Source: Metabacillus endolithicus
GTDB taxonomy: Bacteria; Bacillota; Bacilli; Bacillales; Bacillaceae
Length of the DNA stretch: 64,000 nt
Direction of reading: 5' to 3'
Assembly: GCF_023078335.1 (NCBI RefSeq)
Contig: NZ_CP095551.1
Span: 62,001 to 126,000, forward strand
Shown here: positions 17,213-26,177 of the stretch, in pieces
Position numbering within the stretch: position 1 is the first letter of the stretch
Layout of the letters: every line of letters begins with the position of its first letter
The notes under the pieces: model-generated
Told to the model about the DNA's origin: nothing
What the model saw: the letters and a program-made list of their open reading frames with translations, nothing else
The model's database searches: none
Made by a program: the position numbers and the translations under genes

Positions 17213-18143
17213 AGATGAGATTTTTGATTTAATAAAAAATTCTTCAGACATTATACCCCGTGAAGAATTTGTTCAACAGACAAGGTTAAAATTGATAAAA
17301 GAAGCGAGAAAAACAAATAACAAGAGAAGTCTTGTGAGAAAGTCTTACTATCTATCAGGTGTATCTTCATTACTGTTCATGTTATCATGGATTTTCTTTT
17401 TCGGTGGTTCACAGTATATCAGTCATTCAGCTAGCCAAATGATTTCTTTTTTGAATAATCAAGATGTTAATCTTATTCAAGATGACGTTGATAAAGTTAG
17501 TACTCATAACTCAAATAATAATTCAGTGTTTATTTATAGTACACATAACACTGAATCTTTTATACCATTGTTTGAACCAGAGGAAACTCAAAAGGGAATC
17601 GATGATAAACAAAACATTACATTGGTTGGAAAAAAACTTGATGAACTGTTGGATGCAAAAGGGATTCATTCAATCCATGATAATACTGATTTTCAGGGAT
17701 TAATGAAAGAAAAGGGGTTAAGATTTTCAAAGTCCTACGAGGTTACAAGGCCAATTATTAGTAAGGCACTCGAAGAAAATGAAAATATAAAGTTAATCTT
17801 GGATATTCACAGAGATTCTCAAAGAAAAGATCAGACAACCACTGATATTAATGGTGTTAGTACTTCGAAAATTAGCTTTATAGTTTCTGGAAGTAGTAAT
17901 AAATTTGATGAAAATATGAATATAGCACAGCAATTTCACAATAAATTAGAAGAGAAATATCCAGGAGTTTCTTCAGGTGTCTTTATACAAGGTGAAGATA
18001 CAAAAAATACTTATAACCAAGATCTCTTTGGCAATTCATTAATGGTTCAAATTGGTGGAGTCGATAACACCTTAGTTGAGGAATTCAACAGTACAAAGAT
18101 ATTATCAGAGGTTATAGAAGAGGTATTATTAGAACTACACTAA
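17202..18143 (+). CDS. Membrane protein with SpoIIP-type amidase domain, likely anti-sigma partner
   Basis: 313 residues; AGAGGAGG precedes the ATG. An N-terminal cytoplasmic part of about 50 residues is followed by one membrane segment (about 50-68, GVSSLLFMLSWIFFFGG). From about residue 105 an extracytoplasmic domain matches SpoIIP: VFIYSTHNTESFIP, then LILDIHRDS and VQIGGVDNTL. SpoIIP is a peptidoglycan hydrolase of engulfment. Here the fusion to a short cytoplasmic region, overlapping an ECF sigma gene, suggests that the N-terminus holds the sigma factor while the outer domain senses or cuts cell wall. Confidence 0.75.
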   Translation: MRTEDEIFDLIKNSSDIIPREEFVQQTRLKLIKEARKTNNKRSLVRKSYYLSGVSSLLFMLSWIFFFGGSQYISHSASQMISFLNNQDVNLIQDDVDKVSTHNSNNNSVFIYSTHNTESFIPLFEPEETQKGIDDKQNITLVGKKLDELLDAKGIHSIHDNTDFQGLMKEKGLRFSKSYEVTRPIISKALEENENIKLILDIHRDSQRKDQTTTDINGVSTSKISFIVSGSSNKFDENMNIAQQFHNKLEEKYPGVSSGVFIQGEDTKNTYNQDLFGNSLMVQIGGVDNTLVEEFNSTKILSEVIEEVLLELH

Positions 18144-18173
18144 AATAAAAAAATGAGTTTGTCTCTAAAGACT

Positions 18174-18205
18174 AGGCATATTTCATGTTGAGATGTGCCT
18201 TTTTA
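18174..18205 (+). terminator. Intrinsic terminator
   Basis: AGGCATATTTCATGTTGAGA then TGTGCCTTTTT. The same hairpin recurs near 30945-30975, so it may be another mobile-repeat form. Confidence 0.65.
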
Positions 18206-18314
18206 ATTTAGAAACAAAGAATGTATAAAAACATAAACTGAATAATTATAATAAGCAATGTAGCATGAGGTGGATATTTTATGTGAAGCGAGAGATGATT
18301 AAGAGGTAGTTAAT

Positions 18315-18360
18315 CATTTTCCACAAACAAAAGCGCCTTTAATGAATAAGGAAAGGCCTT
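18315..18360 (+). repeat. Array repeat, left boundary of the CPCC unit
   Basis: TTCCACAAACAAAAGCGCC then the stem CTTTAATGAATAAGGAAAG. From the AAGCGC core onward it matches the repeat at 53.53 kb; left of it the two loci differ. Confidence 0.75.
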
Positions 18361-18513
18361 ATGTAAGTTAAGGAATGATTGTTTAGAGTTGTTTGTGAAG
18401 TATTTCCAGTTCGTATTATTTTTTTCGTGATGCTCTTCAGTTAATTTATGAACATAAAGTGGATAGTTATAGAAAATATTTTAGACTTTCTTCTATATAA
18501 GTGAGGTGATTAC

Positions 18514-18776
18514 ATGAAATATACTTGTCCTTGTTGTGGATATAAAACGTTGGATGAAGAGCCAACAGATACATATGCAATTTGTAAAATATGCTTTTGG
18601 GAAGACGATGGTGTACAATTTCGAGATCCAGATTACCAGGGGGAGCAAATGATGTTTCATTAAGGCAAGCACAAGAAAACTTTATTAAATTCGGTGCATG
18701 CTCAGAATTTTGTATAGATTCTGTTAGAAAACCAAACGAGAATGATATAAAAGACCCTAACTGGAAACCTTTATAG
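18514..18776 (+). pseudogene. CPCC-type cysteine-rich protein, frameshifted copy 1
   Basis: GTGAGGTG precedes the ATG. MKYTCPCCGYKTL with ICKICFWEDDGVQ identifies the Cys-rich CPCC family, small putative zinc proteins common in immunity clusters. The frame breaks at CAGGGGGAGC, where copy 2 (53.7 kb) has CAGGGTGGAGC, a one-base loss. The other frame then runs GANDVSLRQAQENFIKFG to NWKPL and stop. Copy 1 keeps the full C-terminus that copy 2 has lost through a different frameshift. Confidence 0.8.
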
Positions 18777-18799
18777 GAGTTATAAACGCTCCAATGTTC

Positions 18800-18835
18800 G
18801 ATCTTCAACAATAGAAGCACTGTTCTTGAACAAGG
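18800..18835 (+). repeat. Array repeat, right boundary of the CPCC unit
   Basis: GATCTTCAACAATAGAAGCA then CTGTTCTTGAACAAGG. Homology with the second CPCC locus ends within AATAGAAGC. Confidence 0.75.
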
Positions 18836-18906
18836 CAACCAAACTGAATTGAGAAAATGCATTTAGAAAAAGATGTTCTAGACGAATATTATCTAGGTGG
18901 TGAAAA

Positions 18907-19467
18907 ATGAATAATATTAAAACCTATTTAGTAATACCAAGAAACATTATTGACCAAAAACTAGGGAGCAATTTTGAGGAATGTTTAGTGAAATTTCCAG
19001 AAGTGTGCCATATATCTTTTAATCAAGAATCTCTAGTGAAAAAGTTAATAGAAGAGGATTTAATTGATTCAAAACATCTAGAAATTTGTATTAATATCGA
19101 ATTCAATAATAATATACTGTTAGACCATAAATTTAAGGGATTAAACTTATGGGAGGATATAATTGATGCTGTAATTGAGTATCAAGAGAGGAAGATTAGC
19201 GAAGTATTATTAGGAATTGATCCTAATATTCTAAGATTAACAAAAGAAGATGAAATAGGAAACTTAAAGTGGAAAATCTTTAATGAGTATGATCCTACCG
19301 ATATATACTACTCAGGAATAGTTAACAGTAATGAATACTTGTTTCGTTTAATTGTTGCAGCTAAAGAATTTTATAATAATCTAAAAAGATACAGTATTTT
19401 TACAGAAATAGAATATAATGAGTTAATATCTGAAATTGCGAAGATTGAAGGAAAATTACAAATATAG
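18907..19467 (+). CDS. Uncharacterised array protein
   Basis: 186 residues; AGGTGGTG precedes the ATG. Acidic and helical, with an Asn/Ile-rich centre and the motif FNEYDPTDIYYSGIV. No membrane segment or known motif. It lies between two array repeats and is probably an orphan immunity-type gene. Confidence 0.5.
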   Translation: MNNIKTYLVIPRNIIDQKLGSNFEECLVKFPEVCHISFNQESLVKKLIEEDLIDSKHLEICINIEFNNNILLDHKFKGLNLWEDIIDAVIEYQERKISEVLLGIDPNILRLTKEDEIGNLKWKIFNEYDPTDIYYSGIVNSNEYLFRLIVAAKEFYNNLKRYSIFTEIEYNELISEIAKIEGKLQI

Positions 19468-19473
19468 ATCAAC

Positions 19474-19498
19474 TAATGCAAACGAAGCGCAAATCATG
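19474..19498 (+). repeat. Array repeat, degenerate
   Basis: ATGCAAACGAAGCGCAAATC keeps the AAGCGC core without a stem. Confidence 0.5.
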
Positions 19499-19528
19499 AA
19501 TAAAGAAGCTAACATAATATGAATTAAT

Positions 19529-19563
19529 AAAACACACACATTACCCAAAATGTGTGTGTTTAT
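19529..19563. terminator. Bidirectional terminator
   Basis: AACACACACA-TTACCCAAAA-TGTGTGTGTT with A- and T-runs on both sides, between convergent genes. Confidence 0.8.
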
Positions 19564-19567
19564 TTTA

Positions 19568-19886
19568 TTAAAAGTATTCTTTATAAGTGTAGATAAGGAT
19601 AATTACTGCTATAACCGTTTAAAAGATTGAAGTGTAAAATTTCTTTTCTTCTTTACTATTAGTTTCCATTTTAAAACCTGTAGTAGCTTGGGCGAGCATA
19701 TCTAGGTTATTACTTGAGAAGCCACCTGATGAACTAAAAAAATAAATAACAACTGCACCAAGTAAACCTACAAAAAAGGAATAATCAACAAAAGACACAT
19801 TAAATAAAATGCTAATACCAAAATTTAAACCTAATAATGCTACCAAAGTTAGAATAAAGGTAAGGAATTTTCTAAAGATAACACAC
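19568..19886 (-). pseudogene. Small two-helix membrane protein, degraded minus-strand copy
   Basis: Belongs to the same family as the genes at 28.7 and 57.9 kb: FVGLLGAVVIYFFSSSGGF parallels FYVGLIGIVFALLTNSSGGF. The frame stops at 19619 and, in the same phase, continues with TVIAVIILIYTYKEYF to the family's usual end, so a nonsense codon plus a deletion has removed part of the second helix. Upstream, GGAGGTG is followed only by a GTT/ATC codon in frame, with no standard start. Confidence 0.6.
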
Positions 19887-19963
19887 CTCCATATTTAAGT
19901 TACGGTTGAATTATACAAAGGTTTCATATTTAGATTGGCTATTCAAGGAAGTTTTGGATTAAT

Positions 19964-20003
19964 GATCTTCCACAATCAAAGCGCTGTTCTTGTAAATGGA
20001 TAG
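19964..20003 (+). repeat. Array repeat
   Basis: GATCTTCCACAATCAAAGCG then CTGTTCTTG. The same variant precedes the paralogous TPR gene at 25.6 kb. Confidence 0.8.
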
Positions 20004-20062
20004 CTACTTTTTTTATTTATTATGCAAAGAAATTTGTTGATTTAGCAATGAAAGGATTGAAT

Positions 20063-20434
20063 ATGTTGGATAATCATGAACAGTCATATCTTCTCTATCA
20101 AAAAGGTCTATTAGAATTCGAGAAAAATGAATTTCAAAATGCTCTAAATTGTTTTATTAAATCCAATCAGTTGTCTGAACACTCAAGAACATATGCAAGA
20201 ATATATCAATGTTTATTGAAATTAGGAAAAGAGTTGGAGGCAAAGCCATATATTAAAACGGCATACACTCAAAATCCTAAACAAGACAAGGTAGCTATTC
20301 AATACGCTGAATCACTTATATTTGAAGGGAAATCAGAATTAGCAATTGATATTCTTGAAAAGATCCTAAGACGAAATAAAACTTATAATCCAGCTAGAAA
20401 ATTACTCGAACAGATAAGATATGAAATTACCTAA
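20063..20434 (+). CDS. TPR-like protein, copy 1
   Basis: 123 residues; AAAGGA lies 6 bases before this ATG. Three helical hairpins have TPR spacing (KGLLEFEKNEFQNALNCFIK, then RIYQCLLKLGKELEA, then ESLIFEGKSELAIDILEKIL). About 90 percent identical to the gene at 25.6 kb, and the homology includes the preceding array repeat. TPR proteins bind partners; in this context it may neutralise a toxin, but there is no direct evidence. Confidence 0.65.
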   Translation: MLDNHEQSYLLYQKGLLEFEKNEFQNALNCFIKSNQLSEHSRTYARIYQCLLKLGKELEAKPYIKTAYTQNPKQDKVAIQYAESLIFEGKSELAIDILEKILRRNKTYNPARKLLEQIRYEIT

Positions 20435-20463
20435 CTATAGAGAATCCAGGTTACTTGAGATAG

Positions 20464-21266
20464 AAAAAGAAGATTGTTGATTTAAATGAGCTATATAACA
20501 AATTTGAAAATTTAAGGGTGCTGATTCATAATAAGCTGAAAATTCCTCAATGAAAGAAGGTGTAGCTGATTTGATTGATATACTAACGAATTTAATCCAA
20601 GATAAAACTTTGGATATTTATCCGCATTTTAAAGAGTTTTGCCTTTTTAAAGAAAAGGGACTTAGGAAAGATGCCTTTAGATCGCTTAACCTTTTTATTA
20701 ATGAGGCAGAGGCCTGGCAGCCTAAACAGAAAAAGGAATTTGCTCACTGGCTTTTTAAATTGTTTGAGGAATCAGTGGATATACATGATGTACTAGTACA
20801 TCCACTTGAGGAAAACATACTAAAACCAATTCTTGATGAGTGGTTGTATGAAAATCCAAAAGACCCTCAACCATATAGATGGTACGGTTTATTCTTAAAA
20901 ACAGAAAACCATTTAAAGTACCTTGAAACGGCACTAAGAATTGGTGGAAAGAGTGAACAAAAAGTGTTAATGGCAATCATTAACTATTATCTTAATTTCC
21001 TTAATTTTTCTTTTCACCACATTTCTGAGGATGCCTACCTTGGCGATATTTCAGAGGATCAAGACATTGTTTTGAAAATCGAAAACCTTTCTAAAGAAAT
21101 CACAAATGTTGATAGTAGAAAGTATGTAGCTGAAAGTGTAAACTACTACAAAAATCTGTTAAGCGATTGGATTGCTTTTAAAAATGAGGGTAAAAAAGGT
21201 TTTCTTAAATGGTGTGCAGATAATGGTAAAGAATATGGATGGACTAACTCATATTATTATGAATAG
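20464..21266 (+). pseudogene. Uncharacterised array protein with broken N-terminus
   Basis: The long open part starts at 20550 and encodes 238 residues, rich in Trp and Tyr with helical repeats and ending EYGWTNSYYYE. The ATG there has no ribosome site. In another phase just upstream, an open stretch reads IVDLNELYNKFENLRVLIHN and stops at 20551. One base change would fuse both into a single protein whose own start is lost. Family unknown; possibly an immunity gene. Confidence 0.5.
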
Positions 21267-21283
21267 TTAGTGATGATAATAAT

Positions 21284-21357
21284 GTTATTCAACAATAAAA
21301 GCGCTGTTCTTGAATAAAAGGACAGCGTTTATTTATAAGGCCAGATGGGAGAAGATC
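21284..21357 (+). repeat. Array repeat, complete copy
   Basis: GTTATTCAACAATAAAAGCG, stem CTGTTCTT...AAGGACAG, CGTTT run, then GGCCAGATGGGAGAAGATC. Both ends are present, giving a 74-base unit with terminal inverted repeats. Confidence 0.85.
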
Positions 21358-21466
21358 AATTAGAATGAAATTGAAATTGTAAATAAGTGCACTTAAAGTA
21401 ATGTAGTTTAGTTCAAGATGAGTGATAAAATAATTAAAAAAGTAAATGAGTGAGGTTAATTTGAGT

Positions 21467-21865
21467 ATGAAAGAAATTTGGGAAAGATGGGAACCAGTAC
21501 AGAGTTTCCCTAAGAGAATTTATTTACAGAGTCTAATTGATAATAAAAATGGTCTTACTTTACTATTTGAAACAGAAGATGATAAAACAATAGCATTTAA
21601 TTTCGACAGTGGAGTTTTATCTTATAGAAATATCGATGAAGGAGATATGTATCAGACATTATGCGATTTAGATAAGGAGTATGGGGGTGAGTTCTATAGT
21701 AAGTGGTCACTTTTTAAAGTGGAAAATTCTTCTTATCTTAATTGGTTTAAGAAAGAGGGGTCTGGGAAGTGGGATTACAAAGATGATGTGAAGCACTATG
21801 TATTTATGACATCCGATGATGTTGTCGAAGTTTTATCAAACTATTCACCATCAATTAGACTTTAA
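21467..21865 (+). CDS. Uncharacterised array protein, copy 1
   Basis: 132 residues (MKEIWERWEPVQSFPKRIYL at the start). The ATG at 21467 is preferred because it is also kept in the second copy at 29705, while the upstream TTG is not; GTGAGG lies about 11 bases upstream. The two copies are about 93 percent identical. Beta-rich with many Trp and Tyr; the end MTSDDVVEVLSNY suggests a compact two-layer fold. Family not recognised; likely immunity type. Confidence 0.6.
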   Translation: MKEIWERWEPVQSFPKRIYLQSLIDNKNGLTLLFETEDDKTIAFNFDSGVLSYRNIDEGDMYQTLCDLDKEYGGEFYSKWSLFKVENSSYLNWFKKEGSGKWDYKDDVKHYVFMTSDDVVEVLSNYSPSIRL

Positions 21866-22081
21866 AGTGAAGATGAGTTCTTATTGAACTATAGGGTGTT
21901 TGCTAACGGCTGGTACATTAGTGTAAGATCACCGAAGCAATGAAAGCACAAAACAAAATATTAAAGATTTCTCGTTTACAACATTTGTATATGAAATGAC
22001 CGATACATATGATAGTTTGCGTGCGTCAAAATTCGTTGTTTAGTTTTCAAACTAACAATCGGATTGGGGGAACAATTGTTT

Positions 22082-22501
22082 ATGGAACAAGTATCAAGTC
22101 AAAAAACTGATGATCTTGTAAAAAAGCTAAAATTCATATGGGACATTGAAAAGCATTATTGGTATCCCCTTTATGATTGTAAACGAAGCGATGTTATTGC
22201 ATTTAACGCTGAATATATTGAGGATATTGCAGATAAAGTATCAGAAATTCAGAACTTCCTATTAGGTCATAATAATAATCAAATCTATGAAATGCACGAA
22301 GACCGTACCTTGTGGATTGTTGAAACAAATTCTCTTGACCCTTCTTATGATGGTCGTTATTGTGAGAGGTTTTGGTTCAGTAAAGACTTTAACTGGATTA
22401 TTTATGCTTCACACGAATGCTCTATTTCATTTGGTGGGAAAAAATTGATCTCTTCACTTAAAGAAAAATGGCAGGATTGGGAGTTAAATTTATTTCCATA
22501 A
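22082..22501 (+). CDS. Uncharacterised array protein
   Basis: 139 residues from the ATG 10 bases after GGGGGAA. The N-terminal part is acidic and helical, and the C-terminal part has FWFSKDFNWIIYASHECSIS and Trp-rich strands. Its outline is like single-domain immunity proteins, but I do not recognise the family. Confidence 0.5.
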   Translation: MEQVSSQKTDDLVKKLKFIWDIEKHYWYPLYDCKRSDVIAFNAEYIEDIADKVSEIQNFLLGHNNNQIYEMHEDRTLWIVETNSLDPSYDGRYCERFWFSKDFNWIIYASHECSISFGGKKLISSLKEKWQDWELNLFP

Positions 22502-22822
22502 TTGGTTCAAGTTTAGGTTTACCCTTATATATCGGGGTTTCCCTAAAATATATCAAAAAATCAACATTAAAATTTAACAGAGCCTATACTTAAAAAAATG
22601 GAGAGGCTTAATATCACTAAAATTATAAATTTAGTTGTTGCAAATTTGATATTGTTAATAATAAATAATAAAGGTAAGAAATTTTTTTATGATAACACTC
22701 CTTGCCTCCATATTTCAGTTACGGTTAAAGTAAAACAAAGGTTTCATATTAATCTATTCAGAATAAAATTAGGATGACCTTTTTAATAAGAACAGTAAAT
22801 TCTAGATAATTGGAGCTAAACA
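22502..22822 (-). other. Relic of the small two-helix membrane family
   Basis: The minus strand near 22660-22735 carries GGAGGC-AAGGAGTGTTATC and then AAATTTCTTACCTTTATT, matching the start region of the degraded copy at 19.9 kb. The frame stops after a dozen codons. Otherwise I see no gene in this 320-base gap. Confidence 0.4.
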
Positions 22823-23137
22823 ATGACTATACATTGTATTACTTATGACAGAAAAGGTAATGAGCTAGCAATCATATTTATTAACCGTGGATTTCATTAT
22901 TCTATTTTTTTTAGAAATAATTTAGGGAGCATTACTAATAAAAACTACCCTCAATTATTTAAGTTTTACAATTTTTATGGTGTCTCACCAGAATACTATG
23001 GTCGACATATTGAGCAACTGGTTAATGAACTTAAAAATCACTGTCCTTTTGTTGAAGGCCATCAACAGAAAATGGCTGTTCTAATAAAAAGAATCTCGGA
23101 CCCTGGCGTATGGAAAGTGGGTTTTTACGGAGACTAA
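22823..23137 (+). CDS. Uncharacterised array protein
   Basis: 104 residues; TTGGAGCTAA precedes the ATG. Aromatic-rich N-terminal half (GFHYSIFFRNNLG) and a helical C-terminal half ending KVGFYGD. No known motif. It lies between gene relics and an array repeat. Confidence 0.45.
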   Translation: MTIHCITYDRKGNELAIIFINRGFHYSIFFRNNLGSITNKNYPQLFKFYNFYGVSPEYYGRHIEQLVNELKNHCPFVEGHQQKMAVLIKRISDPGVWKVGFYGD

Positions 23138-23155
23138 TCTTTCCTCTATATAAAG

Positions 23156-23187
23156 GATTCCACCAAAAGCACTTTTCAGGAACAAAG
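23156..23187 (+). repeat. Array repeat, degenerate
   Basis: GATTCCACCAAAAGCACTTT then TCAGGAACAAAG. Confidence 0.55.
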
Positions 23188-23302
23188 AATAATCAAGCGC
23201 TATAATCATGATGAACTTTCAAAAACAGACTGATCAAGGAGAAAAATGGTTAGATATTTTCAATAAAGAATATCTTATTTTTTAAAAAAGGGGGGGATAG
23301 TT

Positions 23303-23711
23303 ATGAGCTTAGCCAGTTATATTGGGTGTAATGTAGAACTACCTTTAAGTTCCGAAGACTCAAATGATGTATTACTAATCGGTAATTCATTTTCGGAGTA
23401 TTATCATCGATTAAATGTAAAAAAGTATCAATTCACTACTTGTTTGGTCTATGAGGTTTCAACCGATTGGGGAATCGATATTTCAATACACACTAATTCA
23501 GAAGTAAATGCTGTATCAAAAAAAGAAATTCATAAGACTATGCTAAATAATGGATAAGTTCCTGAAACCAGGAGAGTACTTTGAAGTTTATAGTTGTTGG
23601 TTAGGTGAAGAAACTGAGAAGAGAGAAAATGAGTTTACCCTAAAAATAAAGGACTTTAATGTAGATCAAATTGAAATAACAGAAAAAACGTATGTAAGAG
23701 TTGTTAAATAA
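23303..23711 (+). pseudogene. Immunity-type gene with frameshift
   Basis: GGGGGGATAG precedes the ATG of MSLASYIGCNVELPLSSEDS, which runs to a stop at 23557. An overlapping frame (ATGGATAAG at 23553) continues FLKPGEYFEVYSCWLGEETE and ends TYVRVVK at 23711. From memory both parts belong to one roughly 135-residue Bacillus family, so a one-base change near 23550 most likely split it. ATGGATAA overlap would also permit translational coupling, so loss of function is not certain. Confidence 0.6.
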
Positions 23712-23725
23712 AAGTTTTTAAATAA

Positions 23726-23805
23726 CGATATTCTGCAAACAAAGTGCAAATGTGTAATAACATTCGTGTCTTTTTTTTATGTAAAAGGCCATATTGGAGA
23801 AGATC
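23726..23805 (+). repeat. Array repeat, complete copy
   Basis: CGATATTCTGCAAACAAAGT, stem GCAAATGT...ACATTCGT, T-run, then GGCCATATTGGAGAAGATC. Both ends intact, about 80 bases. Confidence 0.85.
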
Positions 23806-23932
23806 ACTTATCATGGAAATAAGTATTATGGAACGTTTTACTCGAACTAAAATGAAAGGTTATTACAATAATAGAAGGATATGTAACGGAGTTAATATTA
23901 ACATCGTCTATACAGTAAAGGAGGGGATATAT

Positions 23933-24411
23933 TTGAAGTTTAAATGCTTTAGTATTTTGTTTTTCCTAACGCTATCACTTTATGCTTGTAATACTTGGAA
24001 AGACCCGAAGGAACATTTAGGAGAAATGTTGCATTGGATTCTATAATGGAACAATATGACGCAATAAGCAGTGATATGGAATATGTGGCTATTGATATGA
24101 GTAATTTCGAAGAAGTAGATGAAAGTGATAAAGAAGAAATTTTAAGTTACTTCAAGGCAAAATATAATGTTGACGTAATGGTTGCAACTTTTGAACAACT
24201 GAAAGAAAAGGGATTGTATGATCCTGAAACAATGTCTTTGGGTGGCGTGCTTCTTAGAATAGAAAAGGTTGATTTTAAGTTCAATAACAATATCTTTTTT
24301 GAGGGTTCCAAGTATCGTTCGGGTCTAGGGGCTGTTGGAGTAGAGGTTACTGTTCATTATAAAGAAAATAAATGGAAATCCAAAGAAGTAAAAATGACTT
24401 GGATTAGTTAA
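23933..24411 (+). pseudogene. Lipoprotein gene with one-base frameshift
   Basis: AAAGGAGGGG precedes the TTG of KFKCFSILFFLTLSLYAC, a good lipoprotein signal (LYAC). The frame runs into HLGEMLHWIL and stops at 24046. One extra base at GGAGAAATGTTGCATTGG would give VALDSIMEQYDAISSDMEYV and continue to KMTWIS at 24411. The mature domain is acidic with a beta-rich end. Family not named. Confidence 0.65.
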
Positions 24412-24445
24412 TTATTTATTGTGATAACAGTGCGTTTGTTTAATA

Positions 24446-24500
24446 ATTCTCTTCAGTAATTAAACCGCTTATCCTGAAAATTAGCATAAGTGTTTTAAAG
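24446..24500 (+). repeat. Array repeat
   Basis: ATTCTCTTCAGTAATTAAAC then CGCTTATCCTGAAAATTAGC, a diverged relative of the copy at 14579 and at the same position before a DUF3888-like gene. Confidence 0.7.
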
Positions 24501-24579
24501 TGTAAGTAGATACTTATCTGTACCTTTATTAATGAATAAATTGTATTTCTTTACAGATTATAGTTAGAGGAGGTGGAAA

Positions 24580-25068
24580 ATGAAAACAATTATTCATTCG
24601 CTTGTTCTATTACCAATGACCCTTTTAATTTCATTACAAATTGCTTGTGCGGAAGATTTCAATCGTAAAGGTTATAGCGAGGACTTATATAATGCTACTC
24701 ATGATGTTACACAAGAACAATATCTTAAAAACTTTATGATTGAGCTTTTTATGCCCCATATTGTAAAAGAGACTCAAAAATATTACAAAGATCCTTCTGC
24801 TACTGGTTTAACGTACGACTGGGATAATAAATATAATGTTGTTGAAATCCATTACGAAGTAGATCAGGAAATAAATAATGAACATTTCCCCTATACCGTT
24901 ACTTTTACAGTTACTGTTCATAACGGAGATATGAACAATCAAAAGTTTTTTGGAACAGATACTTTAACGTTTGGTGTTAACCCAGATTTAGTAAACAATA
25001 AAGAAATAAAAGATCATCTAGCTATCAAATTAATCGACTATAGACACAATAAACCTAATAATGAGTAG
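24580..25068 (+). CDS. DUF3888-like secreted protein, copy 2 (normal C-terminus)
   Basis: 162 residues, near-identical to the gene at 14710 over the first 155 residues, including the signal peptide and the leader region back to the array repeat. It ends DYRHNKPNNE, which I take as the native end. DUF3888 pattern: FMIELFMPHIVKETQKYY with a single long strand pair and TLTFGVNPD. Exported, function unknown. Confidence 0.65.
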   Translation: MKTIIHSLVLLPMTLLISLQIACAEDFNRKGYSEDLYNATHDVTQEQYLKNFMIELFMPHIVKETQKYYKDPSATGLTYDWDNKYNVVEIHYEVDQEINNEHFPYTVTFTVTVHNGDMNNQKFFGTDTLTFGVNPDLVNNKEIKDHLAIKLIDYRHNKPNNE

Positions 25069-25218
25069 ATCATTTATTACATGATCTGCTCATTTCACGT
25101 TTTATTTTAGCATTTAACCTAATTTACACTCTTTAACAATAAAAAGACGGAATGTAGAATAAACGTCCCTTTTCTTATTTAACTAACGGGGTGCAATACT
25201 TTAATTGAGGTATTTTAT

Positions 25219-25512
25219 ATGAGTATAAAAAAACAATCTATGATTACGATTGATGTATCTAGTATTAATACATCACAAGAGTTACATTTATTATTAAAAG
25301 AAGCCCTTGAGCTTCCTAATTTCTATGGTGAGAACTGGGATGCTTTTTGGGATGCAATAACAGGTCTTATTGAACTACCAGTGAAAATAGAGTTTATTGG
25401 ATGGGAGAGTTTAGAAGCAAAATTGCCTTCAGATGCTAATGTCTTATTAGTATGTCTAAATGATTTTAATGAAGAATTCCCTGACGAGAGAAGAGATTTC
25501 TTATTTCACTAA
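25219..25512 (+). CDS. Barstar-family protein (RNase inhibitor/immunity)
   Basis: 97 residues from an ATG after TTGAGGTATTT. The barstar signature is clear: LHLLLKEALELPNFYGENWD then AFWDAITGLIELPVKIEFIG. Barstar proteins bind barnase-type secreted RNases and block the active site with the acidic second helix, here NWDAFWD. No barnase-like gene is visible in the window, so it is an orphan immunity gene. The C-terminus (DERRDFLFH) is close to usual length. Confidence 0.85.
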   Translation: MSIKKQSMITIDVSSINTSQELHLLLKEALELPNFYGENWDAFWDAITGLIELPVKIEFIGWESLEAKLPSDANVLLVCLNDFNEEFPDERRDFLFH

Positions 25513-25533
25513 CAGATGCTTTATTTCAGTAAC

Positions 25534-25580
25534 GATCTTCCATAATTAAAGCACTGTTCTTGAAAATGGATCGCTACTTT
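25534..25580 (+). repeat. Array repeat
   Basis: GATCTTCCATAATTAAAGCA then CTGTTCTTGAAAATGGATCG, the same variant as at 19964. Confidence 0.75.
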
Positions 25581-25632
25581 ATTATTTATTATGCAAAAAC
25601 AATTTGTTGAGTTAGCAATGAAAGGATTGAAA

Positions 25633-26004
25633 ATGTTGGATAATCAGGAACAGTCATATCTTCTCTATCAAGAAGGTCTTTTAGAATTCAAGAATAAAGA
25701 ATTTCAAAATGCTTTAAATTGTTTTATTAAATCCAATCAGTTATCTGAACACTCAAGAACTTATGCGAGAATATATGAATGTTTATTGAAATTAGGAAAA
25801 GAGTTGGAGGCAATGCCATATATTAAAACGGCGTACACTCAAAATCCTAAACAAGACAAGGTAGCTATTCAATACGCTGAATCACTTATATTGGAAGGTA
25901 ATTCAGATTTAGCAATTGACATTCTAGAAAAGATCCTAAGACGAAATAAAACTTATAATCCAGCTAGAAAATTACTCGAACAAATAAGCCATGAAATTAC
26001 CTAA
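25633..26004 (+). CDS. TPR-like protein, copy 2
   Basis: 123 residues from the ATG that matches the start of the 20063 copy. Three TPR-like helical hairpins; sequence differences from copy 1 are few and mostly conservative (for example KPYI to MPYI, GKSEL to GNSDL). Downstream homology with copy 1 ends at AGAGAATCC, not at a repeat, while upstream homology reaches the repeat. Confidence 0.65.
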   Translation: MLDNQEQSYLLYQEGLLEFKNKEFQNALNCFIKSNQLSEHSRTYARIYECLLKLGKELEAMPYIKTAYTQNPKQDKVAIQYAESLILEGNSDLAIDILEKILRRNKTYNPARKLLEQISHEIT

Positions 26005-26177
26005 CTATAGAGAATCCTTTTATTCTAGGGTTGCTTATTTCATTCTTTTAAAACTTGTACGCATGCATTTACTATCTCCAATTCAATTAATGAAGAAGTT
26101 ACCATGGTGTTATGGGGGGTTCAAATATTAATTCTTACCTATACAATTTATCTATTTCATCCTTGTCGTAAGCTAAT

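Noticed and set aside
23553..23711. Separate second gene translated from ATGGATAAG
   Set aside because: Possible by stop-start overlap, but both parts fit one known-size family better, so a frameshift is the simpler reading; kept as one pseudogene with that caveat.
23744..23932. Upstream extension of the lipoprotein frame
   Set aside because: Covers an array repeat; the GGAGGGG site and lipoprotein signal at 23933 define the true start.
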